Assembly (NCBI GenBank): GCA_007692605.1
Contig: REBS01000135.1
Location: 1-64,000, forward strand
Source of the DNA: Gemmatimonadales bacterium
GTDB lineage: Bacteria; Gemmatimonadota; Gemmatimonadetes; Longimicrobiales; Gaopeijiaceae
Direction of reading: 5' to 3'
DNA length: 64,000 nucleotides
Both the position numbers and the translations under genes were made by a program. Positions 53,643-62,543 of this stretch are shown piece by piece. The notes beneath the pieces are model-generated. The model saw nothing but the letters and a program-made list of their open reading frames with translations, did no database searches and was not told where the DNA came from. How positions within the stretch are numbered: the first letter of the stretch is position 1; the number at the start of each line of letters is the position of its first letter.

Positions 53643-55339
53643 GATCGGAGTCCCCGGAGCCAGTCCTGAAAATCGTCGAGCCCACCCTCTCCATCCTCGG
53701 CCCCGTCCTGGTCGTCGGGGTTTCGGGAGGCCGATCCGGGCGCCTCGGGGTCCAGGTGTCCGGAGGCGCCTCCGGGCGCGAGCGACTCGATCGGGACCGT
53801 TTCCGGGTCCAGCGCTTCGATCGGGATGGCACCCGGCTCCCATGCACGAAGGTCCCCGAGATAGTCTGCGATCGACCGGCCTGTCGCGGGCGCCGGGGTC
53901 TCGTCGACCGGCTCCTCGTCCTCCGGATGCTCCGCACGGCTCCAGGCGAAGGGCGTCGACACCTCGAGCGAGAGTTCCTCGTCGGCCTCGTCCGTCCATT
54001 GCGGCGCCCGTTCCTCCAACTCCAGGCCCTCCTCCGTCGTCGACTCCCCGGTCCCCGCCGTCGCCTCGGCGAGGCCGAGCGCTTCGGTCGCCTCGACATC
54101 GACGCCGGACGCGGCGTGGTCCTCGACCGGGAGATCGATCTCGCCGCGGATCTCCTGGAGCCGCTCCTTCAGGGCGTCGTCGTCGGGGCTTCGGCGCACC
54201 AGATCCTCGTAGATCTCGATCGCGCGCATCGAGAGTCCCTGCCTGAAGTAGAGCTCCCCGAGCGTCCGGGTCACCGTGGGCGAGTCCTCCCGGGGACCCG
54301 CCCCGGTCGCCTCGGAGTCCTTGGAGTCCTCGGAGTCCGGAGGGTCGAACTCGGGACGATCAGAGGCCGGAAGCGGAAGCTCCCCCGCAGGCTCACCCTC
54401 GAGCACAATCTCCCGGTCGGCATCGGCAAGCGCCGACGATCCGGTGCCGGGAGACCAGCCGGCGGCCTCCGGGACCGGAGACCCCCGTTCCGACTCCAGC
54501 GTCGCCTCCGGCGAAAGTTCGGGTTCGGTCGAGACGTCCGGGTCGGGCGGCGAAGGGTCGTCTGCCGAAAAGGCCTCCTCGTCGAAGGGATCCTCCTCGG
54601 CCGGCCCCTCCTCTGGAACCGGGGGCTCCTCCCAGGCCAGGTCGAACGGGTCGCCCTGCGAGTGATCGTCTTCTTCGGACAGCTCCACCGCTCCGAAGTC
54701 GTCGAGCTGGAAGGCGTCGTCCTCGATGGCGGGATGGGCGCGCTCGGCTTCCAGTTCGTCGACACCGTCGCGCTCCACCTCCGGGACCGAGTCGGACTCG
54801 AATTCAGACCCCGCCTCGCCCCCGGCACGGTCGGACTCATCCGTTTCGGAATGCCGGGTCGACTCGGCAGGCGCGTCCATCTCGAGCCGGGTGATCCGGC
54901 TCTCGAGATCGTCATATTCGGGATTGGCCGCCAACGCCCGGCGAAAGGCGTCCAAAGCCTCCCGGGGCCGACCTTCGACCTCGCGGAGCTCTCCAAGGAG
55001 GCGGAGTCCGGCGGCGTTGTCCTTGTCGATCTCGAGAAGTCGCTCCACAGACGTTCGGAACGCCTCGTCGTCCCCGCGCGCCCGATGCACGCGCGCGGCG
55101 ATCAGATGACCGGAGGTGAAGTCCGGAATTCGACCCAGGCCGTCCTCGAGGAGCGCATGCGCTTCGTCCAGGTCGCCCTTTCTCAGGTAGGCGTCCGCGA
55201 GGGGTGCGAAGGCCCGCCCCTCCGGATCCCGCTCGGACCAGAAATGGGCTCGAAGGGTCCGGATCTCGTTTTCGAGGGCCTCAGACAAGGGCTCGACTCC
55301 CGGAGCTAGGGTCGGTGATCGGGCGCGGGCGCGCTCCAT
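53639..55339 (-). CDS. acidic tetratricopeptide-repeat protein, 566 aa
   Basis: N-terminal TPR units (about residues 20-150, e.g. AFAPLADAYLRKGDLDEAHALLEDGL) are followed by a long, very acidic, probably disordered region. A second TPR pair lies near 365-400 (TLGELYFRQGLSMRAIEIYEDLV), then another acidic stretch. The C-terminus holds two similar short motifs, IADYLGDLRAW and LDDFQDWLRGL, and PIEALDPETVPIESLAP. No signal peptide is visible, so it is likely a cytoplasmic scaffold. ATG 55339 is chosen over a longer frame; the exact start is uncertain. Confidence 0.8.
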   Translation of the reverse strand: MERARARSPTLAPGVEPLSEALENEIRTLRAHFWSERDPEGRAFAPLADAYLRKGDLDEAHALLEDGLGRIPDFTSGHLIAARVHRARGDDEAFRTSVERLLEIDKDNAAGLRLLGELREVEGRPREALDAFRRALAANPEYDDLESRITRLEMDAPAESTRHSETDESDRAGGEAGSEFESDSVPEVERDGVDELEAERAHPAIEDDAFQLDDFGAVELSEEDDHSQGDPFDLAWEEPPVPEEGPAEEDPFDEEAFSADDPSPPDPDVSTEPELSPEATLESERGSPVPEAAGWSPGTGSSALADADREIVLEGEPAGELPLPASDRPEFDPPDSEDSKDSEATGAGPREDSPTVTRTLGELYFRQGLSMRAIEIYEDLVRRSPDDDALKERLQEIRGEIDLPVEDHAASGVDVEATEALGLAEATAGTGESTTEEGLELEERAPQWTDEADEELSLEVSTPFAWSRAEHPEDEEPVDETPAPATGRSIADYLGDLRAWEPGAIPIEALDPETVPIESLAPGGASGHLDPEAPGSASRNPDDQDGAEDGEGGLDDFQDWLRGLRS

Positions 55340-55510
55340 CTTCGAGCCATCCCGAACCGCACGAGATGGTCGTGGAACGCCATCGCACCCTTCAAGTAGG
55401 TGTCGCGGCAAGATACCCGCGCCCGGAACCGGGTGTCAACGAACGGGGGTATCACCATGTCAACGGGATTCGTCACAGCGGGTGGTTGGACACCCCTCGA
55501 AGAGTCCCTC

Positions 55511-55532
55511 CTCAACCGCACGTGCGGTTGAG
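55511..55532. promoter_or_regulatory. 22-bp perfect palindrome, candidate operator
   Basis: CTCAACCGCAC followed directly by its reverse complement, with no spacer. It lies in the 298-base region between two divergent genes and covers the proposed -35 of the plus-strand PpiD-like gene. Flanking CCC/GGG bases could extend it as an RNA stem. It is too symmetrical for chance, but the binding protein is unknown. Confidence 0.6.
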
Positions 55533-55556
55533 AGGGGGTCGCGGGTCCGTTAGCTT
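55528..55556 (+). promoter_or_regulatory. candidate sigma-70-type promoter for PpiD-like gene
   Basis: TTGAGA (55528-55533), a 17-base spacer, and TAGCTT (55551-55556). The -35 overlaps the right half of the palindrome. Transcription would start near 55563, about 75 bases before the ATG. Confidence 0.45.
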
Positions 55557-55637
55557 AGGGTTTCCCTTCCGGCTTGGGTGGATTCCGCTCCACCCGCCGG
55601 GATCGACGTTCGCGCCGGGCAGGAGGAATGTGGCGCC

Positions 55638-57485
55638 ATGATGCGGCAGATGCGACAAAACACGAAGATCATCATGCTGGTGACGGCGCTGGCGTTCGTC
55701 GCCCTCATGGTCTTCGAATGGGGAATGGACATGAGTGGCCAGACCGCCGGTGGCGATCTGGGCCGTGTCGGCAGCACCACGGTGACTCCTCAAATGTACC
55801 AGCAGGTCCAGAGCAACATCCGCGACCAGGTGCAGAGAGCCCAGGAGGATCCGATCTCCCCTGCCCAGCAGAGAGAGATCGATGACCTCGCCTGGAATCA
55901 GGTGGTCAACCAGATCCTGATCCAGATGGAGCTCGAGAACCGGGGGATTCGGGTGACCGACGACGAGATCCGGCAGGCGGCGCGGTTCTCGCCCCTTCCC
56001 GAATTCCGGGAAGACCCCCAGTTCCAGGACGAGGACGGTCGGTTCGACTTCCAGCTCTACGAGCAGTTCATCGCCCAACAGATGCAGATGAACCCGATGC
56101 TCCGGCAGGAGCTCGTGCGGTACTATCAGGAGACGATTCCGCGCGAGAAGCTGCTTCGGCAGGTGACGGCCGGGATCTATGTCTCGGACCGCGAGCTCTG
56201 GAGAGACTTCCGCGACCGGAACGAACGCGTCGACGTCCAGTTCATCGCGCTGTCTCCGCAGAACCTGGTCGCCGACGACGACGTCACCGTGACCGACGAC
56301 GAGATCCAGCAGTACTATCGTCAGAACGAGGAGAGCTTCCGGGTCCCCGCGAGTGCCGATGTGCGGTACACGTATCTGGACCAGGCGCCCACGGCCGCGG
56401 ACTCCATTGCCTCGCGCGAGGTCGCGGAGAGTATTCGTCAGGAGATCCTCGACGGGGCTCCCTTCGCAGAGCTGGCGCAGCTCGAGAGTGTGGACCGGAC
56501 CTCGGCCCAGCAGGGTGGAGAGATGGAGCCCTTCTCCGAAGGCGAGCAGGATCCCGCGATCGAGGAGGTCGCCTTCACGATCCCGATCGGCGAGCTGAGC
56601 GAGCCGATCCGTGGGGAACAGGGATACCACATCATCGAAGTGCTCTCGCGCGAGGACGGGCAGGTCCGCGCGAGGCAGATCCTCATCCCCTTCGAGCGCA
56701 GCACGGATTCGGAGATCGAACTTCTGACGATGGCCGACTCATTGGAAGCGCTCGGTCGGAATCTCACCGTGCAGCAGGCGGCTGCCGAGATGGACCTGCC
56801 GGTCATGGAGGGTGAGATCACCGAAGACTTCGCCGTTCTCGCCGGGGTGGGTGTCGCCGTCGAAGGCGAAGAGTGGGTCTTCGAGGACCGTGAGGGCGTC
56901 GGTGCCGTGAGCCCGGTCTTCGAGACCGAAGATGCCTTCTACATGTTGGAGATTCTCTCGGAGTCCCCGGCACGCACGCTGTCGCTCGACGAGGTCCGTG
57001 ACGAGATCCGGGAGACACTGCGGTCGTCGAAGAAGGCCGAGCGCACTCTCGAGATCGCTCGCGGATACGTCTCGGAGATTCGGGACGGTTCGGTGACGCT
57101 CGAGGAACTCGCGGAGCGCGAAGGCTTCTCGCTGAACCAGACGGGGATGTTCAGTCGGATGGAGAACGTGTCCGGGCTGGGCCAGGCCAACGCGGCAGTC
57201 GGCGCGGCGTTCGGGAGTTCGGTCGGTGAAATCGCCGGTCCGGTTCGTCGGGGGGACCAGGTGCTCGTGATGCAGGTGCTCGATCGTGAGGAGGCCAGCC
57301 GCGAGGCGTGGGAGGCACAGAAGGATCTCCAGCGGGCCCAGCTGACGGCTCAGATGCGTCAGCAGCGACTCCAGCTCTGGCTCGAAGGGCTTCGCGAGAC
57401 CGTGCGGATTGTCGACGCCCGGTCGGAGTTCTATCGCCAGGTCGAGGAAGCCTCCGACGGACCTCAGATCCCGATGTTCTTCTGA
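55638..57485 (+). CDS. membrane-anchored PpiD/SurA-like peptidyl-prolyl isomerase
   Basis: Periplasmic folding factor. The 615 residues begin with a short cytoplasmic stretch and one membrane anchor (about 10-28), then a SurA_N-like helical region. A parvulin (PpiC) domain lies near 235-345, with GGEMEPFSEGEQDP, IGELSEPIRGEQGYHIIEV and the final RARQIL. A second, weaker parvulin-like region covers 350-470. ATG 55638 was chosen because an AGGAGG site lies 11 bases upstream and the anchor follows at once; ATG 55641 is equally possible. It is one of only two plus-strand genes. Confidence 0.9.
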   Translation: MMRQMRQNTKIIMLVTALAFVALMVFEWGMDMSGQTAGGDLGRVGSTTVTPQMYQQVQSNIRDQVQRAQEDPISPAQQREIDDLAWNQVVNQILIQMELENRGIRVTDDEIRQAARFSPLPEFREDPQFQDEDGRFDFQLYEQFIAQQMQMNPMLRQELVRYYQETIPREKLLRQVTAGIYVSDRELWRDFRDRNERVDVQFIALSPQNLVADDDVTVTDDEIQQYYRQNEESFRVPASADVRYTYLDQAPTAADSIASREVAESIRQEILDGAPFAELAQLESVDRTSAQQGGEMEPFSEGEQDPAIEEVAFTIPIGELSEPIRGEQGYHIIEVLSREDGQVRARQILIPFERSTDSEIELLTMADSLEALGRNLTVQQAAAEMDLPVMEGEITEDFAVLAGVGVAVEGEEWVFEDREGVGAVSPVFETEDAFYMLEILSESPARTLSLDEVRDEIRETLRSSKKAERTLEIARGYVSEIRDGSVTLEELAEREGFSLNQTGMFSRMENVSGLGQANAAVGAAFGSSVGEIAGPVRRGDQVLVMQVLDREEASREAWEAQKDLQRAQLTAQMRQQRLQLWLEGLRETVRIVDARSEFYRQVEEASDGPQIPMFF

Positions 57486-57564
57486 TCCTGACCTGACCCC
57501 GATCGTTTTCCCGATCGGGCGGACGATCCGCACCATCGTACGCCGGAGGTCACGGCGAACGAAC

Positions 57565-57596
57565 GGAAAAGGGCACCCTCCTCACGGGGGGTGCCC
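57565..57596. terminator. bidirectional hairpin terminator between PpiD-like gene and tatA
   Basis: GGGCACCC (57571-57578) pairs with GGGTGCCC (57589-57596). On the minus strand it is followed by TTTTCC, so it terminates tatA transcription well. On the plus strand it lies 86 bases past the PpiD-like stop without a clear U-tract. Confidence 0.7.
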
Positions 57597-57704
57597 TCGT
57601 TCATGCCTGGAGATTCCGGAGTCCTGCGCGAGCCCGTCCGCCGGGTTCCCGCAGGGCTTCAACGTCGGCGTTGTCCTCTTCGGACTCCTGTGTCCGGCCC
57701 GCGT

Positions 57705-57962
57705 CTACTTCGACGTCGTCAGCCGGCGCGGCTCCCCGTTGTTCTCGTCGTCGGAGGAGGAGTCGTCATCCTTTTCCTTCCGGTCCGAGGACCGGTCCTC
57801 CGGAAGCTTCATCTCTCCTTCCAGTTCGCGAAGCGAGCCCTTGAACTCCCGGATCCCCTTGCCCAGCGAGGAGCCGATCTCCGGCAGGCGTTTCGCCCCG
57901 AACAAGAGGAGGACCACCAGAAAGATCAAGACCAACTCGGGCATTCCAAGGCCACCAAACAT
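57705..57962 (-). CDS. tatA: twin-arginine translocase subunit TatA/TatE
   Basis: Forms the membrane pore that exports folded proteins. The 85 residues show the N-terminal membrane helix (PELVLIFLVVLLLFG), the hinge FGAKRLPEIG, an amphipathic helix (SSLGKGIREFKGSLREL) and a charged tail. TatB and TatC genes are not in the window. It is last in the DUF4321-tatA unit and is followed by a terminator. Confidence 0.95.
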   Translation of the reverse strand: MFGGLGMPELVLIFLVVLLLFGAKRLPEIGSSLGKGIREFKGSLRELEGEMKLPEDRSSDRKEKDDDSSSDDENNGEPRRLTTSK

Positions 57963-57998
57963 TGTCTATCGCCTCCCTCCAAAGGGGAACGTACTGAA

Positions 57999-58283
57999 TC
58001 AGATCAAAGATCTGGAGACCGTCGCGACCAGCGCGATGCCCACCAGGGTCAAAACATTCAGGCTCAGGACCAGTGGTCCGAGCGTGATCGCGACCGCGAC
58101 CAGGTCCAGGTGAAACGGACCCAGCGAAGCCGCCACCGAAGTAATGAGAAAGTCCCGGGCCGCGCTGTCCGGAAGAAAGAGTTCACTCAGCCGTGACAGC
58201 AGTCCCCCCAGAAAGAGTCCCAGAATCAGGATCCACACGACCCTCGAGTTCCCCCGTCGTCGATTGTCCAGCAGGTGACTCAC
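57999..58283 (-). CDS. DUF4321 family membrane protein
   Basis: Two hydrophobic segments (about residues 13-32 and 58-88) with the family pattern FLGGLLSRLSELFLP, FHLDLVAVAITLGPLVLSLNVLTLVGIAL. Function is unknown. GTG 58283 is preferred because GGGGAG lies nine bases upstream; a TTG at 58307 would add eight residues. It sits between polyprenyl diphosphate synthase and tatA. Confidence 0.8.
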   Translation of the reverse strand: MSHLLDNRRRGNSRVVWILILGLFLGGLLSRLSELFLPDSAARDFLITSVAASLGPFHLDLVAVAITLGPLVLSLNVLTLVGIALVATVSRSLI

Positions 58284-58347
58284 GTACTCACTCTCCCCAT
58301 TCCCCAATCCTCACGTTTCGGCGTGTGCGTCCGCACTTCGGACCTCT

Positions 58348-59355
58348 TCAACGACTTCGTTCGATTGCATACGTGATCGCAGCTCGCAAGGCATCCATCG
58401 CCTCGCCTTCGGCTCCCACTTCATCGAGGGCCGCTGCCGCCTGATCGGCATAGAATCTGGCACGGCCTCGAGCGTACTCCAGCCCTCCCGACTCCCGCAC
58501 GATCGTCACGATCCTTTCGATCTCGTCATCGGTGGGATCGAGCAGGGTGAAGAAGCTCCGAATTCGATCCCGCCCGGCGTCATCGACCACCCGCAGGGTT
58601 TCCACAAGGGGAAGGGTCACCTTCCGCTCCCGAAGATCGTGGCCGACGGGCTTGCCCGTCACCGCCTCCGAGCCTTCGTAGTCGAGGAGGTCGTCGGCCA
58701 CCTGAAAGGCCATCCCCAGCGCCTGGCCGTAGCGTCGAAAGGCGTCCCTCCAACGATCCAGCCCCACGACTGCCCCCATTTCGCAGGCGGCCGCCATGAG
58801 AGACGCCGTCTTGCACGAAATGAGACGCGTGTAGTCGTCTTCGGTGAAATCGAGGGCGTCGTAGGAGGTCAGCTGGCGCAGTTCGCCCACGCTCATCTCG
58901 TTCGAAGCCCTGGCCAGCGATCGGATCGCCTCGAGACGTCCCAGTCGAGCCAACTCCATGACCGACCGAGAGTACAGGTAGTCCCCGGTGATCACGGCAA
59001 CCTGATGCGACCAGAGGTGATTCACGGTCGGCATCCCCCTCCGGAGCACCGAATGATCCACCGCATCGTCGTGGACCAGCGTCGCCAGATGAACGAGCTC
59101 CACGACGGCCGCAAGCGATACCGCGTCCTCATGGGGGTGCCCCCCCACTTCGTTGACGAGTAGGAGAAGGGTCGGCCGAAAGAATTTCCCACGCATCCTC
59201 AGGAGAACGTCGTTGACCTCCTCGATCATGTCGAAGTCGCTCAGGACGATCCGCTGGATCTCGTCCATCACTCCGTCGAGCCGATCCTTGACCGGCTCCT
59301 GAATCGGAACCAGGCGGGAGGTGGCGGAGGGCGGTACAGTGGTGGCGTGACTCAT
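58348..59355 (-). CDS. ispB: trans-polyprenyl diphosphate synthase (IspB/HepT type)
   Basis: Builds the C35-C50 side chain of a respiratory quinone from isopentenyl diphosphate. The 335 residues have the first aspartate motif DDAVD (D96-D100) and the second DDLLDYEG, with KFFRPTLLLL and GMAFQVADD. Residues before the first motif that set chain length do not allow a firm prediction; menaquinone is likely in this group. ATG 59355 is chosen over an upstream TTG. It follows the TPR gene with a short gap. Confidence 0.9.
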   Translation of the reverse strand: MSHATTVPPSATSRLVPIQEPVKDRLDGVMDEIQRIVLSDFDMIEEVNDVLLRMRGKFFRPTLLLLVNEVGGHPHEDAVSLAAVVELVHLATLVHDDAVDHSVLRRGMPTVNHLWSHQVAVITGDYLYSRSVMELARLGRLEAIRSLARASNEMSVGELRQLTSYDALDFTEDDYTRLISCKTASLMAAACEMGAVVGLDRWRDAFRRYGQALGMAFQVADDLLDYEGSEAVTGKPVGHDLRERKVTLPLVETLRVVDDAGRDRIRSFFTLLDPTDDEIERIVTIVRESGGLEYARGRARFYADQAAAALDEVGAEGEAMDALRAAITYAIERSR

Positions 59356-59395
59356 GGTTCCGACCGGGGCGGAGGACAAAGCGGAGGCGGGTGTG

Positions 59396-61408
59396 TCATC
59401 GGAGCCCCCTCAAGCGCTCCGTCACATCCTTGAAGTTGATGTCGAGGGAGAAGACCTTCTCATAGAACTCCCTCGCATCGTCGGGGTTCCCGGCGCGCTC
59501 GTGCGCCACCGCCAGATAGTAGTAGATCCCGAGCAGGTCGTCCTCAATCGGACGCGGGAGTTCCAGCGCCCGGGAGAGAACCCGGGCCGCCATCTTCGGC
59601 TCATCCTTGTCGAGGAAACACTGCCCCATCATCTCGATTGCACCCAGGTGCGCGGGCTTTGCCCGAAGCGCCGCCTGAAACATCGAGATCGCCTCGTCCA
59701 GAAGTCCCATCTCCCTGTAGGCTGCACCCAGGTCGTACCGGGAGCTGCTGTCCTCGTGATCCAGGTTTCGGGCCACCTTGTCCTTGAAGTCCGAGAGCAT
59801 GCTCGCAAAATCCATCCCCTCGTCGCCACTCGGCTCATGCCCGGGCGCGACCCAACGCGTAGTCCCGACCTCATCGTCATCGAGGATCATCGCTCCAAGG
59901 TCCACGAACGTCTCGGCCGGAGGGGTCTCGGGTTCGGAGGTCGGGATCGGGGGCGGATCCTCGGGAAGGACTTCAAGGGTTTCGAACGACTCCCCGGATT
60001 CGATCTCGATCTCTTCGCCGGACTCGATGGCGACGGGGCCCTCGTCGAACCCGACCGGCTCGACGGAGCGTCCCAGGGCATCGAGAGCGACCGGGTGGCT
60101 GGGGTCCAGCTGCAGCACCTGCTCGTAGACCGATGTGGCCTTCTCCATCGAGCCCGAGCGCGCCAGGGCACCGGCGAGCCCCACGAAGGCGGAGAGCAGG
60201 AGACCCCGGTCGTTGGTTCGGTAGGCGAACTCCACCAGTTCCTCATGGCGGTCCGGGTCATCGGGATCGGTCGCGATGCGCTCCCGGATCCCCTTGAGTG
60301 AGTCCCCTTCCCCCTCGCCCGGCGCGGCCTCATCCGCACCCCCGAAGTCGAACTCGTCCTCGGCACCCAGGAGCGGCAGAGGCTCCTCGGATTCCGGTAC
60401 GTCGTCTTCGTCGTCGACGTCCAGGTCCCCGGTTCCCACCCCACCCGTCTCGACCGCATTAAATTCGAAGTCTCCGCCGGTCGACTCGAACCCGTCGACG
60501 GGTGAAGGCTCGGGGTCCTCGTACACCTCTTCGTCGTCCTCCAACTGGGCCGACTCGAGCTGCAGGTCCGACGGTCGGTCGTCATCGGCCAGGTGGAAGC
60601 CGTCGTCGAATTCCTCGTCGAAATCGCCACCGAAGTCGTCGGAGAGACCCTCCGCGGGCTCCACCTCGATCACTTCGTCGTCGGAGAGCTCCATCCCGCC
60701 GAGCCCCGTGGACTCGAAGGCGTCCATCCCGGTGAGGTCCTCGTCCGCTTCTCCCCCCATACCGCTCGCGTCCTCCGGGATGGTGTCCGGACTCGGGAAC
60801 CTCACCTCGGGGTCGACCGCACGGATCCGTTCCGCGAGCTCCTCCGACCGCTCGTCAGCTCCGGCCCGCTCAAGCACCTTCCAGGCGTGCAGCAGGTGGG
60901 AGACCCCTTCCTCCACGCGCTCCGACGAGATGAGCTGTTCTCCCAGGAACATCCGGGTCTCGACGTCATCGGGGACCAGGGTAACCAGCTCCTTCAGCCC
61001 TTTGAGCGCGACATCGCGCTCACCGCGAGCCTCCATCATCTCGGCGTAGGTCAGGTAGCTCTGCCGAGCGTCGACCACGAACCCCTGCTTCGCACGGATT
61101 TCACCCATACGGCGAAAGATCTCGGGACGCCCTGGGGCGTTGCGGATCATCTTCCGGCAGATCGCAATCGCATTGTTCGGCAGGTCCGACTCCAGGTAGA
61201 GGTCGATCGCCTCGTCGTACGTCTCGATTGCGGCATCCATGTCGCCATTGCGCACCTGGAGGTCCGCCATCCGGTTCAGGAGGGCGATATCCGGCTCCTC
61301 GGCCTCTTCGAGGGCGTCGGCCGCTCGCCGGTAGAGGGAAAGGGCCTTTCCCCATTCCTCAGCCAACTCGTGCTCTCTCGCCTGCTGCTTCAGGGTGTCG
61401 ATCTTCAT
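59396..61408 (-). CDS. acidic tetratricopeptide-repeat protein, 670 aa
   Basis: Residues 1-200 are TPR helices (AEEWGKALSLYRRAADALEEAEEPDIALLNRMADL, RNGDMDAAIETYDEAIDLY). An acidic disordered region of about 180 residues follows. A middle TPR segment lies near 400-450 (SMEKATSVYEQVLQLDPSHPVALDALG) and a C-terminal TPR block near 555-670. No signal peptide is seen. Its architecture parallels the acidic TPR protein at 53639-55339. The ATG overlaps the ftcD stop (ATGA). Scaffold function is inferred only from the fold. Confidence 0.85.
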   Translation of the reverse strand: MKIDTLKQQAREHELAEEWGKALSLYRRAADALEEAEEPDIALLNRMADLQVRNGDMDAAIETYDEAIDLYLESDLPNNAIAICRKMIRNAPGRPEIFRRMGEIRAKQGFVVDARQSYLTYAEMMEARGERDVALKGLKELVTLVPDDVETRMFLGEQLISSERVEEGVSHLLHAWKVLERAGADERSEELAERIRAVDPEVRFPSPDTIPEDASGMGGEADEDLTGMDAFESTGLGGMELSDDEVIEVEPAEGLSDDFGGDFDEEFDDGFHLADDDRPSDLQLESAQLEDDEEVYEDPEPSPVDGFESTGGDFEFNAVETGGVGTGDLDVDDEDDVPESEEPLPLLGAEDEFDFGGADEAAPGEGEGDSLKGIRERIATDPDDPDRHEELVEFAYRTNDRGLLLSAFVGLAGALARSGSMEKATSVYEQVLQLDPSHPVALDALGRSVEPVGFDEGPVAIESGEEIEIESGESFETLEVLPEDPPPIPTSEPETPPAETFVDLGAMILDDDEVGTTRWVAPGHEPSGDEGMDFASMLSDFKDKVARNLDHEDSSSRYDLGAAYREMGLLDEAISMFQAALRAKPAHLGAIEMMGQCFLDKDEPKMAARVLSRALELPRPIEDDLLGIYYYLAVAHERAGNPDDAREFYEKVFSLDINFKDVTERLRGLR

Positions 61409-62460
61409 CCGGTTTCGTCCTGCTCCCTCGAGCTCGAGAGCTCCTCGGAGAGTCGTGTGAGTTCGTCATTCAGCGCGGCTGGAATCGGGTCCACCGAGGC
61501 TCGCGCGGCCTCAAGCACCCGCCCGGCCACTTTCGCGATGCGTGCTACGCGATGCTCCGCCACCCGAGAGGATAGAACCTTCGGGGGGGTCCGGTCCAGC
61601 GTCGCCAGCCGATCGGCACCGGCCCGGGCCACCAGTTCATCGGGACACATCCCGATGATTTCCGTTCCGGCCAGCCGCCCACCCTCGACCTCGACCCTCT
61701 CCTCGATCCGTCGGAACACCGAAAAGGCATCGCGCCGGCCGGCGTCTTCCAGGTTCATCGAAATCTGCATCCGACCCTGACCGGGCAGTTCGAGTCCGAG
61801 TGTCTGAAGCCCCGGAATGCCTCCGCGGCTCCCTCGCAGCTCGGCCGAAATCCGCTTCAGCGCCGCCATCTCGAGCCCCTCCACATCGATATTCCAGGCC
61901 AGCAGGAGGGGTCGTGCGCCGACACAGACGACCCCTGCGGTCGGATGCACCCGGATCCCCGGAGTGAGGTCGGGCGCCGTGCGCCGGGTCTCTCCCGATC
62001 CCGAGTGTGCGTCGGCGACGAGAGCTTCGAATCCCCCTCTCCGAAGGTCGGCCAGTCGTCTCCGCGGAGGCGTCGATGCTTCGCCGTAGAAATATACGGG
62101 AATCCCCACCTCTTCGGCGATCCGGGCCCCGACGCGGCGCGCGGAGCGGACCGCATCCGTCATGTCGAGACCGGCGAGGGGAACGAAAGGAAGGACGTCG
62201 AGGGCGCCAACTCTGGGATGGACTCCCGTGTGGTCACGAAGGTCGATCGCGCCCGCAGCCCACCGGGCCAGCGCGACCGCCGCCGACTCCACGCGTGGTG
62301 GAGCGCCGATGAAGGTCAGCACCGAACGGTTGTGGTCCGGATCCGAGGAGTAATCGAGGACTTCCGCACCCTCCCCGGCCACGAGCTCGACGCATCGCTC
62401 CAGCAACGCCGTATCCCGCCCGAAGCTGAGGTTGGGCACCGCCTCCAGGACGGGCATCAT
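61405..62460 (-). CDS. ftcD: glutamate formimidoyltransferase
   Basis: Moves the formimino group from formiminoglutamate, made in histidine breakdown, to tetrahydrofolate. The 351 residues align with the N- and middle subdomains of FTCD: VLEAVPNLSFGRD, DPDHNRSVLTFIG, and DHTGVHPRVGALDVLPF with H81 at the catalytic position. The cyclodeaminase half is absent, as in many bacteria. Other hut genes are not in the window. A promoter lies so close upstream that the message may be leaderless. Confidence 0.92.
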   Translation of the reverse strand: MMPVLEAVPNLSFGRDTALLERCVELVAGEGAEVLDYSSDPDHNRSVLTFIGAPPRVESAAVALARWAAGAIDLRDHTGVHPRVGALDVLPFVPLAGLDMTDAVRSARRVGARIAEEVGIPVYFYGEASTPPRRRLADLRRGGFEALVADAHSGSGETRRTAPDLTPGIRVHPTAGVVCVGARPLLLAWNIDVEGLEMAALKRISAELRGSRGGIPGLQTLGLELPGQGRMQISMNLEDAGRRDAFSVFRRIEERVEVEGGRLAGTEIIGMCPDELVARAGADRLATLDRTPPKVLSSRVAEHRVARIAKVAGRVLEAARASVDPIPAALNDELTRLSEELSSSREQDETG

Positions 62461-62468
62461 AGGCCGGG

Positions 62469-62497
62469 AGTATAGCGTCCGGGCGAAGTGGGCACAA
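62469..62497 (-). promoter_or_regulatory. candidate promoter for ftcD
   Basis: Minus strand: TTGTGC (62497-62492), 17-base spacer, TATACT (62474-62469). The -10 ends eight bases before the ATG, so transcription would begin at or next to the start codon. No ribosome-binding site is seen, in keeping with a leaderless message. Confidence 0.45.
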
Positions 62498-62543
62498 CAA
62501 GATCAGGCCCCCGCCCGGACCGCCGACGGCAACCGCGCTTCGC

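Noticed and set aside
55512-56630. Minus-strand open frame of 372 codons opposite the PpiD-like gene
   Set aside because: The plus strand has a membrane anchor, parvulin motifs and a ribosome-binding site; the minus frame is its shadow.
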